Assembly (NCBI GenBank): GCA_016215155.1
Contig: JACRLQ010000004.1
Location: forward strand, 1 to 44,039
Reading direction: 5' to 3'
Length of the DNA stretch: 44,039 nt
DNA from: Nitrospirota bacterium
GTDB lineage: Bacteria > Nitrospirota > Thermodesulfovibrionia > Thermodesulfovibrionales > UBA6898
Part shown: one piece after another, positions 16,236 to 24,800 of the stretch
Numbering within the stretch: the first letter of the stretch is position 1
Layout of the letters: each line of letters starts with the position of its first letter
Notes under the pieces: generated by a model
What the model was told of the DNA's origin: nothing
Seen by the model: the letters and a program-made list of their open reading frames with translations, nothing else
The model's database searches: none
Program-made: the position numbers and the translations under genes

Positions 16236-18224
16236 CTAATTATCGCTGCTCTCCATATTACGGATAGCGCTTTCCACTTTTTTCTGCCGCTTTTCAATAT
16301 TTTCCTTGATGCTCTGCACCCTGTCCTTCAGTTCCCTTGTCAACTCATCGGCCTCGTCATGATTGCTGATCACATGCGGGGTTACCATCAGGATAAGTTC
16401 CTTCCTCGCAATCGTATCGGTCGTGGACCCAAAGAGATAACCCAGCAGAGGAAGGTCGCTCAGTATCGGCAGTCCTGATCTGGACGTGCCCTTTCGCTCA
16501 TTTATTATCCCGCCTATCACAAGCGTGTGACCGTCCTGCACAATAGCGGTAGTGTTCGCCTTTCTGGTCTTGAAGCCCTGGTAGTCCTGACCTCCGATCG
16601 GCACCGTGGCGCCCAGTTCGCTGACTTCCTGGGATATCTTAAGAGTCACCTGCTTCTTCTCGTTTATATGAGGGGTGACGGTAAGGATCGTTCCGGCAGA
16701 CTTGAACTGGACCTGAGACGTATTGGTAATCGTCGATTGCCCGGGAGTTGTCGAAGTGGGCCCGGGCTGAGTAATGGACGTCGCGACCGGGACCTCATCC
16801 GCGATCTCGATCTTTGCCTCTTTATTGTCGAGGGCCAGCACATGAGGACTGGCAAGGACATTCAGTTTCCCGGTCGAGGCGGCGGCGGTCAGCAATACGT
16901 CAAATTTTCTGGGCGAAATGATGCTGGCAAAGACGTTCGCGGGGTGAGAAAGAACAGCGCTCTCAGCGGCGGCGTCTACGAGACTGAACGCATTCCGGGA
17001 AGCGTCGTATTTCAGATTGCCGGAGTTGTCTTTTGTCGTGAATCCGCCTATAACATCAAAATCGTAATCACGGTTTTTCATTTTGACGCTCTGCTTCATC
17101 AGCCATTCGACCCCGAACTGACTTGAATTATCGAGCGTTATTTCCGCGATGAGCATTTCTATGAGCACCTGTTTGGGCTGAACATCGAGTTTTTTTATCG
17201 TCTCGATCAGGGTCAGGTAGGCGCGCGGGGTCGACTTTATTATGATCGCGTTTATATCATCGTACGCCTCGATCAGGATCTCGCCCTCGATATCGCCTGC
17301 CAGCGCGTCCAGTACGGCGGAGGTCGGGGCCGCCGGGGTCCTGGCAGGTGTCTGCGCGCGCTGCGCCGGGGTAGAGGGCGATGCGGGCGCGGGGGCAGGG
17401 GAAACGCTCCTGACCGGCGCGCTTCCGCCCGTCTTCTTCGCGGTATAGATGTTCTTCAGGATATCAACCAGTTTCTTAGCCTCGCCGTTTTCAACGTTAT
17501 AGACAAAGGTCTTGACAGCGTCCCTGTCGGTGGCGGGAATGTCTATAGCCTCGAGGAGTTTAAGAAACTTTGCGATGCCGGCGGGCTGGGCAGTGACGAT
17601 GAGCATGTTCGACGGTTCATATACGACGATGTCGGTGCCACGAGGCATCAGATTCCTTACGATGTTCGCAACGTCGCCGGCTTTTACATACTCCATCGGG
17701 ATCTGCTGCGTAACAAAGCCCGAGTCCTTCGACGCCACCTGAGATTTGCCGGCTTCTATCGGCACGGGCTGCTGCTTGGCCTGGTCGATCGGGACGATCC
17801 TGTAAAAACTGCCGTATTTTACGGCGGTGAACCCGTTGAACTCCAAAATAGTCTGGAAGGTCGAGAACAGTTCACTGATGGGTATCTTGGTATAGGACTG
17901 TATCGTTATCTTTCCGGATACCCCCGGAGCTACGATATAGTTTATCCTGAGCATCTCACCGATCGTGGATATGACCGTTTCGATGTCGGCGTTTTCAAAG
18001 TTGAGCATTATATACTGCTCGTCGGGCTTTTTTTCAGCCTCTTCGGACCTTGGTGTTGTCGTTTCGGACAGGCCTGCCGGGAGGGGGACATCGGGCAGCT
18101 TCAGTTCCTCGGAATCCATTTTTTCCGATAGTTCCGCCGGCTGGATGACCTGTTTTTTCGCGCAGCCCGCAGCCAGGACAGAGAACACACACAACAGGAA
18201 AATCGGAATAATGCGGTATCTCAT
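16236..18224 (-). CDS. gspD: Type II secretion secretin GspD (lipoprotein)
   Basis: A 662-residue outer-membrane secretin. A lipobox (LAAGC, Cys about 21) indicates a lipidated N-terminus. N0 (about 70-140), N1, N2 and N3 domains follow; a Ser/Ala/Pro-rich insert (about 270-300) interrupts an N-domain region. The secretin core (about 340-620) has EMLIAEITLDNSSQFGVEW, the VPVATS gate motif and a C-terminal LPLLGYLFGS...TPHVI region. The tail (about 620-662) is a charged helix that may bind a pilotin. It is coupled to gspC by an ATGA overlap and is the last gsp gene of the cluster. Confidence 0.95.
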   Translation of the reverse strand: MRYRIIPIFLLCVFSVLAAGCAKKQVIQPAELSEKMDSEELKLPDVPLPAGLSETTTPRSEEAEKKPDEQYIMLNFENADIETVISTIGEMLRINYIVAPGVSGKITIQSYTKIPISELFSTFQTILEFNGFTAVKYGSFYRIVPIDQAKQQPVPIEAGKSQVASKDSGFVTQQIPMEYVKAGDVANIVRNLMPRGTDIVVYEPSNMLIVTAQPAGIAKFLKLLEAIDIPATDRDAVKTFVYNVENGEAKKLVDILKNIYTAKKTGGSAPVRSVSPAPAPASPSTPAQRAQTPARTPAAPTSAVLDALAGDIEGEILIEAYDDINAIIIKSTPRAYLTLIETIKKLDVQPKQVLIEMLIAEITLDNSSQFGVEWLMKQSVKMKNRDYDFDVIGGFTTKDNSGNLKYDASRNAFSLVDAAAESAVLSHPANVFASIISPRKFDVLLTAAASTGKLNVLASPHVLALDNKEAKIEIADEVPVATSITQPGPTSTTPGQSTITNTSQVQFKSAGTILTVTPHINEKKQVTLKISQEVSELGATVPIGGQDYQGFKTRKANTTAIVQDGHTLVIGGIINERKGTSRSGLPILSDLPLLGYLFGSTTDTIARKELILMVTPHVISNHDEADELTRELKDRVQSIKENIEKRQKKVESAIRNMESSDN

Positions 18225-18733
18225 TTACGCGGCGCCTTGGGTTTGTCGATAGTCTTTATTTTATCCAGATTCAGGGTTATCATTTCACTATTCCATTGTA
18301 ACACAGCCTCCCTGCCGGATAGTTCAATTAATTCTATATTTTCTTTCTTGTCTCCCTTTCGCATGGGGGCGGCCTTCGCCCTGTCGATCTCTATATACGC
18401 CACGTAATCACCGAAGGAATCGAGAATGATGCCCTTGAGGGTAATATCAGGTCTCTTCGGGGGTTCCACAACCGGTGGAGGGGCCACGGGAGCTACAACA
18501 GGTTTTGGCTCCTGGTACGTTCTGAGCGGGTTGAAGAGGTTCTTTTCGTATATGACGTCACTCCAGCCCGGCCCGTATTTGGCGGGCACGACCGTGACCG
18601 GTTCCTTCTGGTCCGTTTTCCGCGCTGTCACCTCACTGAAGGGATTATGCCTCACCGCCTGCGTGTAAAAATTCCAGGACGCAACGATAAAGAGAAGTCC
18701 CGCAACGCTCAGCAGACATATATGACGTATCAT
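18221..18733 (-). CDS. gspC: Type II secretion GspC-like inner-membrane protein
   Basis: A 170-residue bitopic protein. One N-terminal membrane helix (about 5-22) is followed by a periplasmic NLFNPLR segment and a Pro-rich linker (about 77-92). A compact homology-region domain follows (TLKGIILDSFGDYVAYIEID...MRKGD). The C-terminal PDZ domain of proteobacterial GspC is absent. In the family, the homology region contacts GspD N0 and links inner and outer membrane parts. ATGA overlaps with both gspM and gspD support the assignment. Confidence 0.85.
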   Translation of the reverse strand: MIRHICLLSVAGLLFIVASWNFYTQAVRHNPFSEVTARKTDQKEPVTVVPAKYGPGWSDVIYEKNLFNPLRTYQEPKPVVAPVAPPPVVEPPKRPDITLKGIILDSFGDYVAYIEIDRAKAAPMRKGDKKENIELIELSGREAVLQWNSEMITLNLDKIKTIDKPKAPRK

Positions 18734-19260
18734 ATTCTGGCCAGCCCCGATACCTGGATCTTGAATTTCAGTTCCCTGGGGTTCTGCATATTGGTCACAT
18801 TCACGCCCAGTTTGTCGACCTTGATGATCACGACCGCCGACTCGATATGCCTGAGAAACTGGCTGATCTGCCTGATATTGCCGCTTCCCTCGAAGTAAAC
18901 GGGGAGATTGCTGAAGTGCCCCGCCTTCACCGCGGGCATCGGCCTGATCGTAAGCAGCTTGAGGCCCGCTTTTTCGGCCATGCCCGAGACCTCGTCCTGG
19001 AGCCTCGCGGACGCGAGAAACTCCGTCTTTTCGCTGACCAGCCTCTCTTCGAGTTTCTTCATCTCCCCGGCGGCATCGGACGGACCCTTCTCTGACAAAG
19101 CGGAACCGGCAAGGAGCTGTTCGTCCCTCTCTAACGCCCTGGAGTTTTTGGCGATCTCATCCCTGACATCCTCCGCCCTCGGCTGAATGAAATACCTCTC
19201 AAACCCCAGGACAGTGAGCGCAAGGGCCAGGGCCAATATCAGGTATCTCCTATTTATCAA
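18730..19260 (-). CDS. gspM: GspM/PilO-like assembly protein
   Basis: A 176-residue inner-membrane protein. The TTG at 19260 is preferred over longer frames because GGAGG lies nine bases before it and the product then starts directly with the membrane helix (LILALALALTVLGF). Starting at 19371 would add about 37 unlikely Arg-rich residues overlapping gspL. A coiled coil (about 35-85) leads to a ferredoxin-like PilO/GspM domain (about 90-176). It overlaps the gspL end by 11 bases and gspC by 4. It is expected to pair with the PilN-like part of the upstream protein. Confidence 0.82.
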   Translation of the reverse strand: MINRRYLILALALALTVLGFERYFIQPRAEDVRDEIAKNSRALERDEQLLAGSALSEKGPSDAAGEMKKLEERLVSEKTEFLASARLQDEVSGMAEKAGLKLLTIRPMPAVKAGHFSNLPVYFEGSGNIRQISQFLRHIESAVVIIKVDKLGVNVTNMQNPRELKFKIQVSGLARI

Positions 19261-20527
19261 GGCCCCTGACCTCCATCTTAAGCGAAAAGCGTTCCTCTCC
19301 GTCCTTGGCGATAATCGGGGCCGCGTAGGACACGTTCCTGAACGCGTCCGATTTCTCGAGCGCCATAACAAGCGAGGACGTCTTTCCGGTAAACCCTTCT
19401 ATTTCGACTTTCCCTCCGTCGTCGGCGGACATGCCTATCAGCCATGATCCTTCGGGGACTATCCGGCTTAGGTCCGAAAGCACCCTGGTGGCGACATTGC
19501 TCCTGCCTAGGAAATCGAGGACCGTATTTTTGTCCATCGTGAGCAGGTCGTTTTTTTTCTTTGCGTCAAGAAGTCCCGCCGCCCTGCTTTTGAGTTGCTC
19601 CCGCTTGGTCTCAAGGGCCCTCAAGGCCGATACGTCCTTATAATAAATTACTGCGCCCGTGAGAAAATAGATGATCACGGCCGCCGCAATGAGTCCGCCC
19701 ATCGCATACGGATAATAGTCAGGCCCTTTTCCTTCCTCACCCGCTTCAAGGAACTCAAGGTCCAGACGGTTTTTGCCGACCATCGAGAGCGCGAGGAACC
19801 TGGGCGTCTGTATGTGAAATTTAGTCCCGCCGAATTTTTCGGCCAGGCCCGAAGGCGGGTTGCCCGTAAAATATACCCCTCCGGGGCAGAGGGCCAGCAG
19901 TTTTTGTATCTCGGCCGCAAGGTCCGCTTCCTTTGGAAGGGATTTGGCATACATTGGCAGGGAGTTTTTCAGCCCGCATATTTCGCAGGCGTCACCTGTC
20001 ATATTTACAAAAACGCCGCTTAAGCGCCTGCCCCCGGACACCTCCAGAAGCCCCCTTAAGGCGGACAGGAAAGAGCAGCGCACCGAACTTACCCTGGTCC
20101 CGGATTCTCTTATCCGCCGTGTAAGATCATTCACAAACTCTTTCTTTATCGCGAGCACCATAGTGTTCGGTCTCCCGGGTTCGACGGGTATCGAAATGAA
20201 ATCAAATACATATTCATCCACCGGAAGCGGAAGGTACTTCTCAAGTTCAAAGAGCAGGGCGTTTCTGAGGTCCTGCCTCTTCATCGCGGGCATCTCTATC
20301 ATCTGATGTGAAAAATACCTCAGCGGAAGTCCTATTACAGCCTCTTCGACCAGATTTTCTTTCTTCCATCTCTCGAAGGAGCCGGCAATAAGTTTGTGCC
20401 GGTCTTCACCGGTCCGGGGCAAAGGGATGTCTTCATATTTTACAGGCTTCAGTGACCTGAACCCCCTGGCCGCGATAAACCCGCTCATGCTCTCGTGGCC
20501 TATATTAACTCCTGCCGTAATCCGCAT
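19250..20527 (-). CDS. gspL: GspL-type PilM-PilN fusion protein
   Basis: A 425-residue protein. Residues about 1-250 have the actin-like cytoplasmic fold of PilM/GspL (VIGLPLRYFSHQMIEMP, LPVDEYVFDFI). A membrane helix at about 272-292 and a coiled coil come next, then a PilN-like periplasmic domain (about 340-425: LSRIVPEGSWLIGMSADD...GFTGKTSSL). This matches the GspL architecture (PilM plus PilN in one chain). GspL bridges the GspE ATPase and the periplasmic GspM. It overlaps gspK by 23 bases and gspM by 11. Confidence 0.87.
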   Translation of the reverse strand: MRITAGVNIGHESMSGFIAARGFRSLKPVKYEDIPLPRTGEDRHKLIAGSFERWKKENLVEEAVIGLPLRYFSHQMIEMPAMKRQDLRNALLFELEKYLPLPVDEYVFDFISIPVEPGRPNTMVLAIKKEFVNDLTRRIRESGTRVSSVRCSFLSALRGLLEVSGGRRLSGVFVNMTGDACEICGLKNSLPMYAKSLPKEADLAAEIQKLLALCPGGVYFTGNPPSGLAEKFGGTKFHIQTPRFLALSMVGKNRLDLEFLEAGEEGKGPDYYPYAMGGLIAAAVIIYFLTGAVIYYKDVSALRALETKREQLKSRAAGLLDAKKKNDLLTMDKNTVLDFLGRSNVATRVLSDLSRIVPEGSWLIGMSADDGGKVEIEGFTGKTSSLVMALEKSDAFRNVSYAAPIIAKDGEERFSLKMEVRGLDK

Positions 20528-21635
20528 TCTCTCTCCAGTACATGGTCTGAACTTTGTAACCTTTTCCCCTGAACTGCCTGTTTATGACCGCCGTTATTTT
20601 GGAAGAGACCTTGCTGTTGGCCGCCCTTCCGGTGACCTCGATCCTCAGGTTATTCGACGTCATGGAACTGAACCCGCGCGCTATAAAATCCGGGGGAACG
20701 AGCCTGAGGCCACCGGATTCAGGGTTTCTCTGTTTCATAATGAACTCTATCTCGAAACTGCTAAGCCCCATCATTTCCATGACTTCTCTTGATGCGGTAT
20801 TAATATTCATTGCGCCGCTGCCGAATGTGGTGACCAAAGGAAGGACTGACCTTAAATCACTCCCTCCGTACAGGTGTTCGGGCTTCATGCCCTTGACAAG
20901 CAAAAGTTCCTCCGGCACATCGAAGGGGGCGTTCTTTGTTTTATACGGCTCCTCGAGCGCCTCGTAATATTCATCCTCGGCGCCCATCAACCGATGTTCC
21001 TTGTCCGGGTCACGCCAGTCCATTATACAATCAATCACCTCATTCAGGGCCTCTTCCTTTACACCGGCGTTCATGAACAGCCGTCTCAGGCTCTCGGGTG
21101 GGGCGGTGTTGATGTTTATCTTCGAGTCTTCGTCCGATATCAATATCTCTATTTCACCTTCGGGGGTTGTCCTTTTTCCCGTAACGGGAGGTGTATCTTT
21201 ATCGACCCTGTAATTTCCGTCGGAATCGTGAAAATCAAATGTCTGGTCCTTGTCGGACATGATATATTCGACGGCCTCATGATAGCCGGAGAGGGCCATA
21301 TAATAAGAAAGGGTCTCTTCCTTCATATTACGTGTGGCCGCCGAATTGTGCCTGGTCGAACTCAGGTGGTTCAACGCTATTATGCTGAGCAGCACGAATA
21401 TCCAGAGGACCATCATCAGCGCCATTCCGTCTTCCTGAAGACGTAAACGATAAGGTGAACAGTCAAAGGTGAAACGTGAACGAAGACGCGAACAAAGACG
21501 TGAAATCTGAAACGTGAAACGTGTATAGTTAAGGAGTCGTGAACGGTAAAATATAAAATAACGTACCAGAACGCTTTGCCTGAGTTCAGCCTCCGCGGAT
21601 CGTATCTTACAGTCAGATTTATTATGATGTTTCAT
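20505..21635 (-). CDS. gspK: Type II secretion minor pseudopilin GspK (5' end uncertain)
   Basis: A prepilin-type cleavage site, EDG before MALMMVLWIFVLLSIIALN, gives a 304-residue mature GspK. It is followed by the helix-hairpin-helix region (INTAPPESLRRLF; AMNINTASREVMEMMG) and the Asp/Glu-rich DWRDPDKEHRLMGAEDEYY loop that binds calcium in homologues. The reading frame extends about 70 residues upstream of the cleavage site, through Arg/Phe-rich sequence (SRLRSRFTF) encoded by GTGAA-type repeats. No ATG, GTG or TTG lies closer than 21635, and no ribosome site is evident there or at the GTG at 21647. GspK normally has a leader of only about 6-40 residues, so the start may be non-standard or displaced by the repeat tract. 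Confidence 0.85.
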   Translation of the reverse strand: MKHHNKSDCKIRSAEAELRQSVLVRYFIFYRSRLLNYTRFTFQISRLCSRLRSRFTFDCSPYRLRLQEDGMALMMVLWIFVLLSIIALNHLSSTRHNSAATRNMKEETLSYYMALSGYHEAVEYIMSDKDQTFDFHDSDGNYRVDKDTPPVTGKRTTPEGEIEILISDEDSKININTAPPESLRRLFMNAGVKEEALNEVIDCIMDWRDPDKEHRLMGAEDEYYEALEEPYKTKNAPFDVPEELLLVKGMKPEHLYGGSDLRSVLPLVTTFGSGAMNINTASREVMEMMGLSSFEIEFIMKQRNPESGGLRLVPPDFIARGFSSMTSNNLRIEVTGRAANSKVSSKITAVINRQFRGKGYKVQTMYWRENADYGRS

Positions 21636-21664
21636 TTCACTTTTCACAATTCACATTTCACGCT
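21448..21664. repeat. Degenerate GTGAA/TTTCAC repeat tract
   Basis: Clustered short units, GGTGAACAG, GGTGAAACGTGAACG, ACGTGAAATC, GAAACGTGAAACGTG (left part), and TTTCATTTCACTTTTCACAATTCACATTTCACG in opposite polarity at 21630-21661. The left cluster reads as GTGAA and the right as TTCAC on the plus strand, so the two halves form an imperfect long inverted repeat around an ordinary stretch. It covers the gspE-gspK junction and the 5' part of the gspK frame. Confidence 0.7.
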
Positions 21665-21668
21665 TTTT

Positions 21669-23345
21669 TTATAGTTCCACCTGGGTCACCCTCAATACCT
21701 CATCCAGGGTAGTCATTCCGTTTATTACCTTCTGGATGCCGTCTTCACTCAGCGTCCTCATGCCCAGTTGTATGGCCTTCTCCTTTATTTCCCGTACGGT
21801 AGCGTGCGCCATAATCAGGTTGCGGATTTCATCGGTTATAGGCAGGACTTCAAAGATGCCCATCCTCCCCCTGTAGCCGGTCCCCGAACACTGCTCACAC
21901 CCCCTGCCGACCCAGATAGAATCCACGTCCCTGTTAAATCTCTTGAGAAAATCAGACGATACGGGCTGTTCTTCCCTGCAATTCCGGCAGATGCGCCTTA
22001 CGAGTCTCTGCGCCACGACACAGATCAGGGTCGAAGAAACCAGGTAGTTTTCGATGCCCATATCCATCAGTCTCGTTATGGCGCCCGGTGCGTCGTTTGT
22101 ATGGAGTGTGCTGAACAGGAGATGACCCGTAAGGGCCGCATGTATCGAAATATTGGCGGTCTCCATGTCCCTGATCTCACCTACCATGATGACGTCAGGG
22201 TCCTGTCTGACTATATGCCTCAGGCCGCTTGCAAACGTGAGCCCGATTTTGGGCCTGACCTGGATCTGGTTGATCCCCGGCATCAGGTATTCCACCGGTT
22301 CTTCAACCGTTATTATTTTCTTTTCGGGTGAGTTGATTTTGTCTAAAGAGGCATAGAGGGTCGTCGACTTTCCGCTTCCGGTCGGGCCCGTGATGAGGAC
22401 CATGCCGTAAGGCTTCTTTATTACAGCTTCATAGATGTCCAGGATCAACCGGTCGAACCCGATCTCCTCGAGAGTGACAAAGGAGGTCTCCTTGTCGAGC
22501 AGTCGCATAACGATACTTTCGCCGTAGATGGTAGGAAGTGTCGAGACCCTTATATCGATGGCCCGCCCCCCGACGGTGACCTTGATCCTGCCGTCCTGGG
22601 GGAGTCGTCTTTCAGCGATGTTCATCTGAGACAGGAGCTTGATCCTCGAAGATATGGCGGAGTATGCGCGCGCCGGAAATATCTCTTTTTCATACAGGAT
22701 CCCGTCTATGCGGTACCTGGCCCTGACACTATGCTCGCCCGGTTCTATATGTATATCGCTGGCCCTGTCCTTGACGGCGTTTTCGATGACCAGATTCACG
22801 AGCTGTATTATACCTTTTTCCTGCGCGAGGTCCCTCAAGTGACTGATTTCTCCGGTTACGTCCGTCTCGGGCGTCTCGTCTTCTTCCGTGTCTTCGATCA
22901 GGCGCTGCATGACGGCGCTTCTCGAACCGCTTACGATATGGAGATGGTCCAGGATATCCGATTTTTTTGAAATATATACCTCCAGCTCATAACCGAAAGA
23001 GGATTTGAGCGCGTCGAGGCCCTCGGTATTCAAAGGGTCGGCCACCGCTATCTTAAGCAGATTATCTTTCAGCGAAAGCGGCAGCAGAAGGTTGTTTTCA
23101 AGAAAACTGAACGATATTTTCTCGAGGGGGATCTGGTCCGGAAAATCCTTCGGGTCCGCAAGAGGCAGGCGGAACTGTGCCGACAGCGCCTCAAGGAACC
23201 TGTCGACCGGGAATTCAGAATCCAGCAATATCTCGCCGAATTTCCTTTTGGCGGTGTCGGACCGCTGTATTTCAAGGGTCCTGTCGATCTCCGCGGCCGT
23301 TATATAGCCCATATCCAGAAGTATTTCGCCTATTCTTTTATTCAT
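21669..23345 (-). CDS. gspE: Type II secretion ATPase GspE
   Basis: A 558-residue cytoplasmic secretion ATPase. The N-terminal part has a type II secretion GspE N-domain (IGEILLDMGYITAAEIDRTL...FGEILLDS). The ATPase core has an Asp/Arg-rich segment (RASDIHIEP), Walker A GPTGSGKST at about 320, an Asp box (TVEEPVEY), Walker B (DPDVIMVGEIRD) and a His box (LLFSTLHTNDA). A tetracysteine zinc element (CRNCRE ... GCEQC) follows. It powers pseudopilus growth. A PilB role cannot be excluded by sequence alone, but position among gsp genes supports GspE. It sits 27 bases after mlaD and 33 bases before the listed gspK start. Confidence 0.93.
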   Translation of the reverse strand: MNKRIGEILLDMGYITAAEIDRTLEIQRSDTAKRKFGEILLDSEFPVDRFLEALSAQFRLPLADPKDFPDQIPLEKISFSFLENNLLLPLSLKDNLLKIAVADPLNTEGLDALKSSFGYELEVYISKKSDILDHLHIVSGSRSAVMQRLIEDTEEDETPETDVTGEISHLRDLAQEKGIIQLVNLVIENAVKDRASDIHIEPGEHSVRARYRIDGILYEKEIFPARAYSAISSRIKLLSQMNIAERRLPQDGRIKVTVGGRAIDIRVSTLPTIYGESIVMRLLDKETSFVTLEEIGFDRLILDIYEAVIKKPYGMVLITGPTGSGKSTTLYASLDKINSPEKKIITVEEPVEYLMPGINQIQVRPKIGLTFASGLRHIVRQDPDVIMVGEIRDMETANISIHAALTGHLLFSTLHTNDAPGAITRLMDMGIENYLVSSTLICVVAQRLVRRICRNCREEQPVSSDFLKRFNRDVDSIWVGRGCEQCSGTGYRGRMGIFEVLPITDEIRNLIMAHATVREIKEKAIQLGMRTLSEDGIQKVINGMTTLDEVLRVTQVEL

Positions 23346-23372
23346 TTGCCGTATTCAACCCGCGGGCCCATT

Positions 23373-24800
23373 TTATTTTGCCAGAGACATCGATCCCAGA
23401 AGATATTTGAAGTCCTCATCCTCGAACCTGACCCCGACGCCGAGGTAGCCTCCGCGCCCTTTTTTATTGAGGATATTGTCCATCCCGGCGCTCAGGAAAA
23501 TGTCCTTGAAGACAAAGTAATTCATGCCGACCTTCACGTGAGGACGCTTGGCCTGCTCCTCATTTTTTGAGAAATCCCAGACGTCGGCGGATATCTTCCA
23601 CCTGTCCTTGTCCATAAAATAATCCCCTCCGGCCCCAAACGTATTTTCGGTGACCCCGAGCCGCAGGGCGGCGTTCCCGAACCGTCTGGCGAGATGCGCG
23701 GTGAACTCGACCCTATTGCTTAACTCACCTCCGGGGCCGGTCTTTCCCGCCGGATCGGCAACCACGCCGAAAACATAATAATTTTCAGCGCTGGGCTGGA
23801 GGGTCAGATAAAACTGTCCCTTGGTGCCTTTGGGCTTTGTCAGATAGTCGGCCTGGAAGGTAATAAAGGTCCTGAACCGGTCTATGGTGGAAAGCGTCCT
23901 GTTGAGGCCCTCGGCCGCCTTGCTTACGGAGTCATACAGCTTATCGTCCCTGACGAGTTTCCCGATCGAACCCTCGCCCCTGTTTATCGTCCCGGTTATG
24001 CTGTCAAGAGACGCGACCGCGCTTTTTACGGCCGGCCTGTTTTCCTCGACTATCTCCCTGAATTCCCTGACAGCCTTGTTCAGGTCGAGTACCAGGTCGG
24101 TGCCTGACGTCTTTAACGTTCCTGAGAAATCGCTGATATTGGCCACGGCGTGGCTGCTGCCGTCGACAAGCCTGCTCAGCGAACCGGTCAGGCTGCTTAT
24201 GTTATCGAGCGTTTTCCGGAGTTTCAGGTCGTTGACGTCAATACCGAGGCGGAGACTATCGGTAATGTCCTTGAGGTTTCTGATCGACTGTTTGACGGAC
24301 TCTTTCGATTCCTCCGACCCCAGTATGTCGTTGAGTGACGCGGTAAGGTCGGAAAAATTCTGGGCAAACCTCAGGAAATGCAAGGCAAGGTCGTCGATGT
24401 CTATCACCTCCCTGACATTTTCGATGGTGTCCCCGTCCTTTAGCTGCGGCTGGTCCTGCGTGCCTATATTGATGCTGAGGAACTTGTCCCCCAGCAGTCC
24501 GGACGACTTGATCGATGCCGTGGCGTTTTTATAAAGGACAATATCCTTGTCCAGCCTGAGCCTGACCCTAGCCCGTCCCTTTACCAGGTCGATCCCCTCG
24601 ATCACCCCGGCGTCTATGCCCGCGACCTTGACCTTCGTCTTTTCGTCCAGCCCCGCGGTATTGTTAAACAGAATATTGACCGCGTAGCCCCTGGTCTTGG
24701 CCCATTCCAGTCCGCCCGCCCTGAAGGTCATAAACCCCAGGACCGCGATAGCGAATATGGCGAATATGCCCACCTTAATTTCTGTCGATATTCCTGTCAT
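23373..24800 (-). CDS. mlaD: MlaD/MCE-domain lipid-transport protein with beta-rich C-terminal extension
   Basis: A 475-residue protein. A single N-terminal membrane helix (about 10-28) is followed by an MCE domain (about 35-115: VNILFNNTAGLDEKTKVKVAGI...VIEGIDLV), then a long helical region (about 125-320). The last about 150 residues are rich in alternating aromatic and polar residues (QFYLTLQPSAENYYVFGVV, LGVTENTFGAGGDYFMDKD, LSAGMDNIL, YLGVGVRF), which suggests an outer-membrane beta-barrel-like or beta-sandwich domain. E. coli MlaD is only about 180 residues and lacks this part. GGAGT precedes the ATG. It overlaps mlaF by 26 bases. Confidence 0.88.
   Translation of the reverse strand: MTGISTEIKVGIFAIFAIAVLGFMTFRAGGLEWAKTRGYAVNILFNNTAGLDEKTKVKVAGIDAGVIEGIDLVKGRARVRLRLDKDIVLYKNATASIKSSGLLGDKFLSINIGTQDQPQLKDGDTIENVREVIDIDDLALHFLRFAQNFSDLTASLNDILGSEESKESVKQSIRNLKDITDSLRLGIDVNDLKLRKTLDNISSLTGSLSRLVDGSSHAVANISDFSGTLKTSGTDLVLDLNKAVREFREIVEENRPAVKSAVASLDSITGTINRGEGSIGKLVRDDKLYDSVSKAAEGLNRTLSTIDRFRTFITFQADYLTKPKGTKGQFYLTLQPSAENYYVFGVVADPAGKTGPGGELSNRVEFTAHLARRFGNAALRLGVTENTFGAGGDYFMDKDRWKISADVWDFSKNEEQAKRPHVKVGMNYFVFKDIFLSAGMDNILNKKGRGGYLGVGVRFEDEDFKYLLGSMSLAK

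Noticed and set aside
21448-21664. The GTGAA repeats as a CRISPR array
   Set aside because: Units are only 5-10 bases, irregular and degenerate, with no equal-length spacers and no cas genes.
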